DNA of 64,000 bases from contig NZ_AKIY01000178.1 of assembly GCF_000282615.1 (NCBI RefSeq), positions 1 to 64,000 on the forward strand, written 5' to 3'. The stretch is from Bradyrhizobium sp. YR681 (GTDB taxonomy: Bacteria > Pseudomonadota > Alphaproteobacteria > Rhizobiales > Xanthobacteraceae). A program made the position numbers and the translations under genes. This document shows positions 18,079 through 26,917 of the stretch, piece after piece (the first letter of the stretch is position 1; every line of letters starts with the position of its first letter). The notes beneath the pieces were generated by a model. It was not told the DNA's origin. It worked only from the letters and a program-made list of their open reading frames with translations, and searched no databases.

Positions 18079-19275
18079 ATGAACATGATGACTTTGCAGC
18101 AAAGCGAACGGCCAGCACCGAGCGGCTTTCGAGTGGATGTGTCGCGCGGCCAACGGATCGGGCGCGTGTCGTCGGAATGGTTTGCCCGACCGGATGACGA
18201 GCGCTATTTGAACCTGTCGGATCTGTATGAGGCCGTCCGTGGCCGGGCTGAACGCGCGCAGGCGCGCACCGTCGAAAGCCGGGCGATCCGGGTGGAGGCA
18301 AACCGGGATGATGCGGAGCGATTGGCATTGCTTGTGCCGGGGCGTGACGGGCCCGTCGCGCCGACGCATTGGAGCTTTGGCCAGTTGTGCACGCTGATCG
18401 GCGCGCCTTCGTCCTATCTGCGGCAGCTTCCCGCAGCGCTATCGGCCATCAACTTGCAGCACGGCCTGATCTCGCATCGCGCAGAGCTGGTGAAGATATT
18501 GGAGGCCGATAACGGGCGCGTCGAGCTCCGCGCGGTGACTGGCCCCGAATACGGGCGCATCTGGGATCATGAGCTTGTGGACGCCGTCATGAAGATCGCC
18601 GGCAACGGCACGGGCGATACGCGCTGGAAAGTGCCGGGCGTTCTGGATTGGGCCACCATGACACACAATCCCTTCGTGGACGTGACCAAAGACACGACGA
18701 CGCTCTATGCCAGTGACCGCGATGTGTTCCTGTTTCTGGTAGACGATACCAATCCCATCGAAGCCGGGAAGTTGCCGGATGGATCGCCGGACTTGTATTT
18801 CCGGGGATTTTATTGCTGGAACAGTGAAGTCGGCAGCAAGACCCTTGGCATCGCCAGCTTTTATCTGCGCGCGGTCTGCATGAACCGCAATCTCTGGGGC
18901 GTAGAGAACTTTGAGCAGATTACCATCCGTCATTCGAAGTTCGCCGCGCAGCGCTTCGCACAGGAGGCCGCGCCCGCGTTGACGCGCTTTGCCAATTCCT
19001 CGCCTGCCCCCTTCGTCGCCGGCATCAAGGCGGCTCGCGAACGGATCGTCGCTCGCACGGACGAGGACCGCGAAGCATTCCTGCGCAAGAACGGATTCTC
19101 CAAGACCGAGACCTCGAAAATCATCGAAACCGTCCTTGGCGAAGACAACCGCAAGCCCGATAGCATCTTCGATTTCGTGCAGGGGATTACCGCATTCGCC
19201 CGCGTAAAGCCGCACCAAGATGCTCGCCTCGAGTTGGAAGGAAAAGCAAGGCGTCTGATGGAGCGTGTAGTCTAA
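18079..19275 (+). CDS. DUF932 (phage/plasmid-like) protein
   Basis: 398 residues from ATG 18,079, preceded by TAGGAG. It matches DUF932: YLNLSDLYEAV at the start, THWSFGQLCTLIGAPSSYLR, RAVTGPEYGRIWDHELV, DRDVFLFLVDD and the FYCWNSEVGSKTLGIASFYLRAVC segment. Family members occur on plasmids and integrative elements, often beside ParB-like proteins; function unknown. It is monocistronic and followed by a hairpin (19,284-19,312, stem GCCGCGTAACT/AGTTACGCGGC). Confidence 0.9.
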   Translation: MNMMTLQQSERPAPSGFRVDVSRGQRIGRVSSEWFARPDDERYLNLSDLYEAVRGRAERAQARTVESRAIRVEANRDDAERLALLVPGRDGPVAPTHWSFGQLCTLIGAPSSYLRQLPAALSAINLQHGLISHRAELVKILEADNGRVELRAVTGPEYGRIWDHELVDAVMKIAGNGTGDTRWKVPGVLDWATMTHNPFVDVTKDTTTLYASDRDVFLFLVDDTNPIEAGKLPDGSPDLYFRGFYCWNSEVGSKTLGIASFYLRAVCMNRNLWGVENFEQITIRHSKFAAQRFAQEAAPALTRFANSSPAPFVAGIKAARERIVARTDEDREAFLRKNGFSKTETSKIIETVLGEDNRKPDSIFDFVQGITAFARVKPHQDARLELEGKARRLMERVV

Positions 19276-19283
19276 GAACATTG

Positions 19284-19312
19284 GCCGCGTAACTGGAGTT
19301 AAGTTACGCGGC
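19284..19312 (+). terminator. Hairpin after DUF932 gene
   Basis: Perfect 11-bp stem with a 7-nt loop, 8 nt past the stop; weak T content follows. Confidence 0.65.
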
Positions 19313-20774
19313 TTCACGAGCCGAAAGAATTCGCGCCGCCGATCCGGCAAGCCGGATCGGCGGCGATGACGCGCGTCCGCGTCACGGGCTCGCCGGGCCT
19401 AACGGCCCCGCTCGCGAACTCCACGGTTTGACACCTTTCATGTCTCGAACTCTTGTAGAGCCGGTCGTCCCAATCGCGAAAGTTAGCAACTTGTTGCGAC
19501 TGTACGCGAATCCGACTTGGTAAGCGGTTGACTCGGAAGTTTGACGATGACTCACTTGCTCGATCGTGAGCCGATCGTCAGGTCGTCTCCACCGAAGATC
19601 CGACCGTCCTCGCGCAGCACAACACCGCGCTTAAACCGTGTCTTGGCCGCTTGCGGTGGCTCGGCCATAAGGCCGGATCGTTGTCGCCAGCCGTCAGCTC
19701 CAGGTTCGCTTGCGTCCTGTGACGGACATTCGGCTTGCATTCGAAACGTTGAAGACGATCATGATGTTAAGACTTTCGGGTTCGCTACTAAAGCGACCCT
19801 CGCTCACTTCCGCGGGCAAGAGTTCGCGGCGGAGTAGTTGCGTGCTGATGGCATACGGGCGATGCCTTCGGCCCGCGCTCTACTCGTCGCTTCGCTCCTC
19901 ACCGAGCCACCCTATGGGTGTCTCGGCCCTTCGGGTTACGATCGCTATCGCACATGCCGCAAACAATGGAGGCTTCGCAAGTCAACTGCCAAGTCGCGCC
20001 GGCTTTTTCGCAATGAATCCGGCGCCCCGGATGCGCCCCACAGAGCTCCGCTACTGGCGGATGGAACCTGATCCAGATCCACGATCACGAAACACACGTT
20101 GTCTTGCTTGTGACCACGCCCAGCCAGCGAACCAACACCGGCAGCAGAGAGTCCGCTGTTCGTTGGAGCGCAACAAAATGCAACAAAACGCAAGGTTGCG
20201 AAAAGTTGCTACCACACCTGTGCATCTTCGGAATTATTGCCATCAGACGCCGCTCGGTCGACGTGAACGACCCACGCGGGGGAGTGCTCCAAAACAGCAG
20301 ACCTATCGGATTCTGGCGGAGAGAGCGCGGATGGCAAGGAACCGTGCTCTCTGAGAATATGCCGGGACTGCCTACTCGAAATGCAAACTCTAGGAGCTCC
20401 CCCTGTAAACTAGGGCGGGGCTGCTTGATCGGTCCAAACAGGCCCTTGATTCCTGACCGACAGGCGTCCCGTTGGATTGATGACCGCTTTCCTGTTTTGG
20501 AAGTCAAACCGTTAAGGCTCACTGTTACGGCTTTAGGGAGTGGCATCGAAATCAGATATGGCCCAACTTTTCGAGTGCTTGGAGAGCTCAATAATCGATA
20601 GCTCATCGTGTCATTTGCGAAATCGATTCTAAGAAATGTCGTCGGGGGCAATCCGACTGTTGTTCGTGTATTCCACCAAGAAATGCTCTGTATGCAAGGG
20701 AACGATCCGCCGGTTTTGAGTGTGCCTCTGGCCTCAACTTCGTGCTACTGTTCGAACTGATCCAGGCGATCAAC
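19313..20774. other. Gene-poor transition between backbone and biosynthetic cargo
   Basis: About 1.4 kb without a convincing gene. It contains scraps of the GC-rich leader-type sequence (around 19,860-19,945) and a minus-strand scrap at 19,552-19,740 with a weakly protein-like end (FKRGVVLREDGRIFGGDD). I take it as decayed backbone sequence at the edge of the cargo insertion. Confidence 0.5.
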
Positions 20775-21506
20775 ATGGGCGTCGACGTTTCAACGGAACC
20801 AATCTCAAAGTTGATGTGCCTTCTTCCTGTGAGAAATGGCGGGCACATTTTGCGAAGGTATTTCGATAGTGTGAGAACCTTCTGTTCCGGCGTGATTGCA
20901 CTTGACGACGGTAGCACTGACGACACTCGTTCGGTGTTGGCGGCCGAAGGAATGGTGAAGGCTTTGCTCATCAATCAGCCTCGCCCAAGCTATCGCGGCT
21001 GGAACGATTCCACGAACCGTCAGCGATTGCTCGATGCGTGTGAGGATTTCTCGCCGCAATGGGTCATCTGGATCGATGCCGACGAGATCATTCCGGCGAC
21101 CGACATACCCTTGTTAAGGCGCTTCCTCGATACGGAGGCTAATCCGGCTCTTGCATACGGCTTTGAAGTGCTGCGGATGATCGGCGACGAAAATCATTAC
21201 GACAAAAACAAGCTGTGGGGCTATCGCATGTTCGCCTATCGTCAGGGTTACACACTCCCCAGACGAACCCTTCATTTCGAGCCGGTGCCTGTCCAAATAG
21301 ACCGATGCGCGTGGAAACGGACGCGCCTGAGGATCGCGCATTTTGGCAGCCTCACGGCCACGATGCGAAGGGCGAGGTACGCCAAATATCGCGAAGCTGA
21401 TCCAAATCGGCAGTGGCAGTCTTCCTATTCCGAGCTTCTGGATAAGCCGGGGCATATTTGGGATCTTTGTCCCCTGGCGGAGGGCACCAAGATCGTCATC
21501 GAATGA
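20775..21506 (+). CDS. Family 2-type glycosyltransferase (GT-A fold)
   Basis: 243 residues from ATG 20,775; the frame has an earlier possible start at 20,742. LMCLLPVRNGGHILRRYFDS begins the nucleotide-sugar fold, then ALDDGSTDDT (GT2 N-terminal acidic motif) and WVIWIDADEI (the metal-binding DxD-like motif). Residues YRMFAYRQGY and HFGSLTATMR finish the domain. It is shorter than processive synthases and has no membrane segment, so it likely decorates a soluble substrate. It is convergent with the aminotransferase operon and lies at the left edge of the cluster. Confidence 0.82.
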   Translation: MGVDVSTEPISKLMCLLPVRNGGHILRRYFDSVRTFCSGVIALDDGSTDDTRSVLAAEGMVKALLINQPRPSYRGWNDSTNRQRLLDACEDFSPQWVIWIDADEIIPATDIPLLRRFLDTEANPALAYGFEVLRMIGDENHYDKNKLWGYRMFAYRQGYTLPRRTLHFEPVPVQIDRCAWKRTRLRIAHFGSLTATMRRARYAKYREADPNRQWQSSYSELLDKPGHIWDLCPLAEGTKIVIE

Positions 21507-21539
21507 CCCCGACTGGTTAGAGTTCGTGATCGTGTTCTG

Positions 21540-22721
21540 TTAGACCGCTATCACTTCCGCAATCAGATCTGCTGCGGTGAGGAGATTGGCTAGCTCTGAA
21601 TTTAGGGGCGGCGTGAGCATCAAGTGGCAGTCTCCGGGAGAAAGCGTTGCAAAGAGCCCGCGCTTTCTCAGGCGACGTAGCAGGTGCGACGGTGTGATGC
21701 CCGCGTCGCGACCGTGCGCCCAGTTCAAATGCAGGGCAAGTTCGAGGCCCTCACCATGCAGGCCAGTTGCGAAACCGAGGCCGGAAATGTTGTCGAGAAG
21801 GCGCTTTTCGAGTTCTGCTGCGGCTTGCTTAGCTAGAGCTCCCAGTTCTCGGTCCGTATGGTAGCGGAGCGTCGCTAACGCAGCGGCTGAGCCGGCTGGC
21901 GCGCCGGCGAAGGTGGAGGCAAATGCCTCGGGTTCGAGGAATCTAGTGAGGTCCGCGGAAACAAGACACAGGGAGAGCGGGTAGAGGCCGTTTGTGAGCG
22001 CCTTTCCGCAAACAACGATGTCGGGTTTGATCGCCCGACGTTGGCAAGACAGGAGGCTCCCTGTCCGGTTTATGCCGGTGCCAACCTCATCGCAAATCAG
22101 GAGAATCCCAAGCTCCTCGGCGAGCCGACTGATAAGGGATAGAAATTCCGCGGGGACCACGTAACACCCACCATTCGTCAGCACCGTCTCGAAGACAATC
22201 GCGCCGGCGTCTTCAGCTTTGCGGATCAGGTCCTCGATATCAGTCAGCCGACTGCTGCCGGGAGCGGGCATCAGCACCCGGTGGCGTTCCAAATCTAGAG
22301 GATCGAGATGCGACGCTGCAATGCCCCCGGCCAGGGCAGCGCCGGTGTTGCTGCCATGATAGCTCGCTGCGAACGAAATGACCCCCGGACGGCCGGTTAC
22401 CAGCCGCGCTACTTTGAGCGCATTGTCGATTCCGTCCCCACCCGAGCAACCAGGGATCACCACATAGCCCGGCACAAAGGCGCCGAACATATCTTTAAGC
22501 CGCTCGAAGTAATCGTCAGTACACCAAGAGGGACGAAAAGTCATTGTGGAGAGGCAACGAGACCATTCGTCGCGAATCTCCGCGCAATTCCATCCTGCGT
22601 TGACGACATTCCACCCGGAGGTTAGGTCGATGTACTTATTGCCATCATCATCCCAAATATGGCCCCCGCGCGCGGATTTGAGGCGGAAAGGCAGCTCAGT
22701 CGCATCTGTCATTGGGAACAT
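21540..22721 (-). CDS. Class III PLP aminotransferase
   Basis: 393 residues, resembling glutamate-1-semialdehyde aminomutase and omega-aminotransferases: DDDGNKYIDLTSGWNVVNAG, PGCSGGDGIDNALK, SFAASYHGSNTGAALAGG, LLICDEVGTGINRTG and the PLP lysine in VVCGKALTNG. It is the last gene of a four-gene minus-strand operon and starts in a TAATG overlap with the radical SAM gene, so the two are translationally coupled. It probably transaminates or isomerises an intermediate made with the radical SAM enzyme; substrate unknown. Confidence 0.87.
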   Translation of the reverse strand: MFPMTDATELPFRLKSARGGHIWDDDGNKYIDLTSGWNVVNAGWNCAEIRDEWSRCLSTMTFRPSWCTDDYFERLKDMFGAFVPGYVVIPGCSGGDGIDNALKVARLVTGRPGVISFAASYHGSNTGAALAGGIAASHLDPLDLERHRVLMPAPGSSRLTDIEDLIRKAEDAGAIVFETVLTNGGCYVVPAEFLSLISRLAEELGILLICDEVGTGINRTGSLLSCQRRAIKPDIVVCGKALTNGLYPLSLCLVSADLTRFLEPEAFASTFAGAPAGSAAALATLRYHTDRELGALAKQAAAELEKRLLDNISGLGFATGLHGEGLELALHLNWAHGRDAGITPSHLLRRLRKRGLFATLSPGDCHLMLTPPLNSELANLLTAADLIAEVIAV

Positions 22722-23587
22722 TAGACTTGATGCCCTCCCGCTTCGCCTGCTGCCTTCTTACAGTTTCTGCAGTGAGAAATCTCCCTGCGCCCGCAAGTGG
22801 CGAGGGAGCTACGGAATCGGCGAGCGTTCTCCAAGATTAGACCAAGGTCATCCCTGAAGATATTGCCAAGGATACCCTCCGAGCGGAAAGAGAGAAGGCA
22901 AACATGGACGTTCCCTGTGACAGTGATGGCAAGCGAATTGCCAGCCCAAAAGCAGGGACCATTCGGAATCTCGCCTTCATCAAACACTGACTCCTCACCT
23001 CGGGCTCCGATGGGAGCGACTCTAGTCCATTCGTCACAGCGACGAGCAAGGGAAACAAGCCTGGGATCGTAGGGCGAGCGACCACCGTAATAGATCTCGT
23101 AGACGCCGATCTGAGGCGTCGTGCTCCCGGCCGTGTCTCTTGCATCCAACAGCATCTTGAGCCCGCGCAATGCGGGCTCCCAGGTTCCGGGACCCCGATT
23201 GGCTTCGTGCGCAGTCGCGTTGCCCCCATCGATGGACACGTAGAACAAATCGTCCGGCCGGCTATGCTCGACAATCCCTTCGCATATCGAAGCGTTAAGC
23301 AAGGCGCCGTTGGTATGAAGCTCAAGCGGCACGAGTGGGAGCGCGCTCAGGCGTGCCTTCAGTAATTCCGTAAGACGCTTATTGGTTAGTGGTTCACCGC
23401 GCCAATTCAGATGCAGCTTCGCGATCGAAATGGAGTCTGACGAAAGCCGTTCCAACACCTTTCGAAACTCGGCCAGCGACATCACGGCATTCTCATGCGC
23501 TTGCTTTGTGTAGCAGTCCCGGCACGCAAGATTGCAGGCGCCGGAAACGTCCATCCATACCCATATTTTGGCTGGCGCCGCTTGCAT
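22721..23587 (-). CDS. Radical SAM enzyme with SPASM-like C-terminus
   Basis: 288 residues. CNLACRDC at residues 18-25 is the CxxxCxxC motif for the [4Fe-4S] cluster that cleaves SAM. The barrel has LHLNWRGEPLTN (a GGEP-like motif), LELHTNGALL and YVSIDGGNA. The C-terminal part has several cysteines (CFWAGNSLAITVTGNVHVC ... CGRREISHCRNC), as in SPASM or twitch domains that bind auxiliary clusters and act on peptides or sugars. It directly abuts the NlpC/P60 gene upstream (no gap) and overlaps the aminotransferase downstream. Confidence 0.9.
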   Translation of the reverse strand: MQAAPAKIWVWMDVSGACNLACRDCYTKQAHENAVMSLAEFRKVLERLSSDSISIAKLHLNWRGEPLTNKRLTELLKARLSALPLVPLELHTNGALLNASICEGIVEHSRPDDLFYVSIDGGNATAHEANRGPGTWEPALRGLKMLLDARDTAGSTTPQIGVYEIYYGGRSPYDPRLVSLARRCDEWTRVAPIGARGEESVFDEGEIPNGPCFWAGNSLAITVTGNVHVCLLSFRSEGILGNIFRDDLGLILENARRFRSSLATCGRREISHCRNCKKAAGEAGGHQV

Positions 23588-24061
23588 TTAGAAGGCCTGC
23601 ACAGCGGACCAGTCGACGACCCGAAGCGCACTTCTCTTTCCGTCTAGCGCGCCTTCGATCTCCCGCCATTGGCGTCGCCAAATAACTTCGGAAGACGGAT
23701 CGATCCGGACAACTTTGCCGACGGATGAAGAAGCCCACATCCAACTATTGTCGAGCAATCTAATTGCAGCGTGCTCATAGATCGAATCTTCGTCCCAGTC
23801 GAAAAAAGCCAGCGTGCATCGACAGCCTGAATCCGGATCGTGCGTTGCCTGGGTTATCCCCCGATATCCCTTGCCAAGTTGATCAGCCGTCATCCACGGT
23901 AACTTAGCTACATTGACCCGGAGTGTTTCTCGGATGCCTCGGACGATGAGGCTGGAACAATCGATGCCCGCGCGGCTCCGCCCGCCAAATCGATACGGCG
24001 CGCCCACCAGCCTGGTCAGGGCGCGCTGAAACGCGAACTCCCGGCGCGAAAGACCCCGCAT
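23588..24061 (-). CDS. NlpC/P60-family cysteine peptidase or amidase
   Basis: 157 residues. GAPYRFGGRSRAGIDCSSLI carries the expected catalytic Cys35, and IYEHAAIRL carries His97. No signal peptide is seen, so it should act in the cytoplasm rather than on the cell wall. In a biosynthetic context such enzymes can cleave or form amide bonds. It is the second gene of the operon with the radical SAM and aminotransferase genes. Confidence 0.82.
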   Translation of the reverse strand: MRGLSRREFAFQRALTRLVGAPYRFGGRSRAGIDCSSLIVRGIRETLRVNVAKLPWMTADQLGKGYRGITQATHDPDSGCRCTLAFFDWDEDSIYEHAAIRLLDNSWMWASSSVGKVVRIDPSSEVIWRRQWREIEGALDGKRSALRVVDWSAVQAF

Positions 24062-24070
24062 CTTCGGACC

Positions 24071-24478
24071 TTACGCAAACGGCTGCACGCCTGTGATCGC
24101 TATCAACTTGGACTTAAGTTCCTTTTTGCCGTAGCTTGAGCCGTTGCCGACGACCATGGTGCCGAAGACTAAGTCGTATTCATAATCCACGGTTGGCCAC
24201 CAGGGCGGGATGTAAAGGATTGCCTCCAATCCATCGGCAACGGCTTCGCCATCGGCCTTAGTCTCCAGGAGTGTGACGACCGCCGGGCTGCCCGGCTTCA
24301 CGCGCCCCTTCACCGGTATCTTCTTTCTGCCAAACCGGACTTCTCCGCTCAATCCTGCCCGGTCGGCCTTGCGGATATCGAGCTGTGCCTCGCCCATACT
24401 CGCGGCCTTCAGCTCGGGCTTTGTTTGGTGTGCCGCTAACGAGAGTCTCCAAAGGCCGCGAATTCTAATCGACGCCAT
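24071..24478 (-). CDS. Hypothetical beta-rich protein, first gene of radical SAM operon
   Basis: 135 residues, no family recognised. It alternates short hydrophobic and charged strands (GLWRLSLAAHQT, AQLDIRKADRAGLSGEVRFG, ILYIPPWWPTVDYEYDLVFG), suggesting a beta-barrel or sandwich. It could be a binding or scaffold protein for the substrate. It lies 9 nt before the NlpC/P60 gene and its promoter region is shared with the divergent propeller gene. Confidence 0.65.
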   Translation of the reverse strand: MASIRIRGLWRLSLAAHQTKPELKAASMGEAQLDIRKADRAGLSGEVRFGRKKIPVKGRVKPGSPAVVTLLETKADGEAVADGLEAILYIPPWWPTVDYEYDLVFGTMVVGNGSSYGKKELKSKLIAITGVQPFA

Positions 24479-24615
24479 GTTCCTGCCCTCCCCTTATTAC
24501 GAGCGAGCCACCCCCCTGCCGGTGCCCTGTGGCCGAATGCTCAATTCGATTAGCTTAATCGATCAATTTATGATTGCATAGCCGAAGGTCGCGCGCTCCC
24601 CGGAAAGATATTGAA

Positions 24616-25566
24616 ATGAGTCATTGGGCCGCTCGGAAAGGAAACGTCTCGCACGCCACCGTCGATGGTCGTCAAGTCGAGTCCACGCAGATCGCCGCGA
24701 TGGATGGCCATGATCGACAGCATGCCAAGCTTTCCGCAATTCCGAACGGGCGCAGATCTCTGCTATGGGCGACAGATGATTTGGGGAGGGTGTTCTGCCT
24801 TGATGCCTGCGGTGGAATCGTATTTGCTCCGCTGCCAGCGAAATGGCGCGCCCTGCAGATCGTTGTGTCCGCATCCGGCAGAGTTTGGGTGACGGCACGC
24901 TGTGCAGAGCAGCAAACGTACGCCGTTTGGAGTTTGTCTTCGGATCTTTACGAGTGGAGCTGCTGGGCCAAGAGCCATGCGCCTTACCAGATCGCCGGCG
25001 CATCGGCGGATGGGTGTTGGATGCTTCAGAAACGCAGGCTTGAGCTTGCCGCTGATCAACAGAATCAGCCCTCATGGATGCCTTTCGACGCCACGCAAAT
25101 CAGCGAAGGCCTCGATGGCACTCTTTGGGCTATCGACGGGAAGAGTCGCTACGGCGGCTTTGCTGTTTGGCGTCGGAGCAAAGGCTCCGATGCCTGGTTT
25201 ATGCTGCCACCGCCCGCCAGCGCGATCCGAATTTCGGGTGCCCCCGACGGGACCGCCTGGAGCGCCAACTCTCGAGGCGATATCTGGCGGTTTCATCCGA
25301 ACGGAGCTGGCAACTTCCGCGAATGCAACGCCGTCGCGAATTGTCGAAACTGCCTGTACTCACCCCAACAGAGCTCTGTCAAAGACCTCAGCATTGGACC
25401 GGATGGGGTGCTTTGGTTTCTCTCGACGTCCACAGCGCCAAATGGTCACTCCATAGGGTGGATGTCGAACTTTCTCTTGAAAGATAGTCGCTATCCTGCT
25501 CCTTCGAAGGGAGCTGTGTCTCTTGCAGCGAGCATGGTTAGAGCCGCTGACACGGCATCGATTTGA
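24616..25566 (+). CDS. Tectonin-like beta-propeller protein
   Basis: 316 residues from ATG 24,616. Repeated blade-like units end in Trp-rich strands: LLWATDDLGRVFCLD, GRVWVTARCAEQQTYAVWSL, DGTLWAIDGKSRYGGFAVWR, DGTAWSANSRGDIWRFHP, DGVLWFLSTSTAPNGHSIGW. The spacing of about 45-50 residues fits a six-bladed tectonin propeller, a fold that often binds sugars or lipids. No signal peptide. It is divergent from the radical SAM operon and upstream of the enolase-like gene. Confidence 0.72.
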   Translation: MSHWAARKGNVSHATVDGRQVESTQIAAMDGHDRQHAKLSAIPNGRRSLLWATDDLGRVFCLDACGGIVFAPLPAKWRALQIVVSASGRVWVTARCAEQQTYAVWSLSSDLYEWSCWAKSHAPYQIAGASADGCWMLQKRRLELAADQQNQPSWMPFDATQISEGLDGTLWAIDGKSRYGGFAVWRRSKGSDAWFMLPPPASAIRISGAPDGTAWSANSRGDIWRFHPNGAGNFRECNAVANCRNCLYSPQQSSVKDLSIGPDGVLWFLSTSTAPNGHSIGWMSNFLLKDSRYPAPSKGAVSLAASMVRAADTASI

Positions 25567-25603
25567 AGCGGCCGATGAGTTTCGCTGACGACGAGGAGTT
25601 TAT

Positions 25604-26917
25604 GTGAAAGACCCGCGTATCGCGTCTGTTCATCCTCGCAGGGTGTGGGATTCCCGCGGCCGGCCCACCGTGGAGGTGGAGGTCACGCTGCGTTCTGGCC
25701 TGCGGGGTAGGGCGATCGCGCCTGCGGGGGTGTCCACCGGGTCAGGTGAAGCGATTGACCGGCGCGATGGCGGATCGCGTTTCGGAGGCCACGACGTCCG
25801 GGGGGCGATCGAAGCCGTTCGAACCGAGATTGCTTCCCTGTTGTTCTCGCGTGATGCGACCGACCAAGAAGGCATCGATCGGGCGATGATTGCTTGCGAC
25901 GGGACGCCGAACAAGAGCCGCTTCGGCGCCAATGCGATGATTGCGACATCGATGGCGGTGCTTCACGCAGCTGCGGCCGCGAGTGACCTGCCGCTCTGGC
26001 GCTATTGCAGCGGCGAGACCGCAGTTCAAATCCCACTACCTGAGATTCAGATCTTCGGCGGCGGGGCGCATGCGGGCTGGCGCGTCGACATTCAGGAATG
26101 CATGGTGGTCTGCCTGGGCGCGGCCACCTTCGCGGAGGCTCTCGACTGGACGTCGGAAGTCTATCGAGCTGCAGGCGAGCTGATGCAGCGACGCGGGCTG
26201 TTGCAGGGGATTGCTGACCAGGGTGGCTACTGGCCCTGCTTCCGCTCGAACGAGGAGACGCTAGACGCGCTTATGGAAGCGATCGCGAGGGCGGGCCTCA
26301 GGCCTGGCAAGGATATCGCGATTTCGATTGACGTGGCGGCTTCAGCATTCGGAAAGAGCGGCCGATATACGCTGGCCCTCGATGGCAGCCGCCTTGATAC
26401 CGCTGGTATGATTGAACTGCTGACCGGCTGGCTCGATGCTTATCCGATCTGTTCAATTGAAGACCCGCTTGGTGAGGATGACACGGAGGGATTCGTCGAT
26501 TTTACGGCTAGGAACGGCCGACGCTGCCAGATCATAGGCGACGATTTCCTGGTCACGAACGCGCAACGTATACGCAAGGCAGCCGCTGACTGCTCGGTCA
26601 ATTCCGCATTGATCAAGCCCAGTCAGGCCGGCACAATCACGGAGGCCCGCGAAGCGTTGGACGCTGGTCTCGTCGCGGGATTCGGCATGATTGTATCTGG
26701 TCGTTCCGGGGACAGCGAGGATTTGACGGTTGCACATCTGGCGGTCGGATGGAATGCGGGCCAATTGAAGGTTGGCTCGTTTGCGCGCTCGGAGCGCATG
26801 GCGAAGTGGAACGAGCTCCTGCGTATCGAGGAGCAACTCGGTGGGACAGCCAGACTGGCTCGTCTTCCTTTCTTCGGCGAGCACGGCATCCGGAGCGGTC
26901 TGCGGCGAGGCGTTTAG
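25604..26917 (+). CDS. Enolase homologue with altered active site
   Basis: 437 residues from GTG 25,604, which has a GAGGAG ribosome site. It has the enolase fold throughout: ISIDVAAS (Asp243), CSIEDP (Glu286), IGDDFLVTN (Asp313), SALIKPSQAGT (Lys338), GQLKVGS (Lys389) and GGGAHA with VDIQE (Glu165). Two catalytic residues differ from true enolases. The GDEGG motif is ADQGG, so the catalytic Glu is Gln206; SHRSGE is SGRSGD, so the active-site His is Gly366. The loop STGSREA is STGSGEA. It probably no longer makes phosphoenolpyruvate but may act on a related phospho-carboxylate. Its stop overlaps that of the convergent NDP-kinase-like gene. Confidence 0.9.
   Translation: MKDPRIASVHPRRVWDSRGRPTVEVEVTLRSGLRGRAIAPAGVSTGSGEAIDRRDGGSRFGGHDVRGAIEAVRTEIASLLFSRDATDQEGIDRAMIACDGTPNKSRFGANAMIATSMAVLHAAAAASDLPLWRYCSGETAVQIPLPEIQIFGGGAHAGWRVDIQECMVVCLGAATFAEALDWTSEVYRAAGELMQRRGLLQGIADQGGYWPCFRSNEETLDALMEAIARAGLRPGKDIAISIDVAASAFGKSGRYTLALDGSRLDTAGMIELLTGWLDAYPICSIEDPLGEDDTEGFVDFTARNGRRCQIIGDDFLVTNAQRIRKAAADCSVNSALIKPSQAGTITEAREALDAGLVAGFGMIVSGRSGDSEDLTVAHLAVGWNAGQLKVGSFARSERMAKWNELLRIEEQLGGTARLARLPFFGEHGIRSGLRRGV

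Noticed and set aside
19710..20354. A 214-codon frame between the DUF932 and glycosyltransferase genes
   Set aside because: Arg/Ser-rich low-quality translation over GC-rich leader-like sequence, with no ribosome site.
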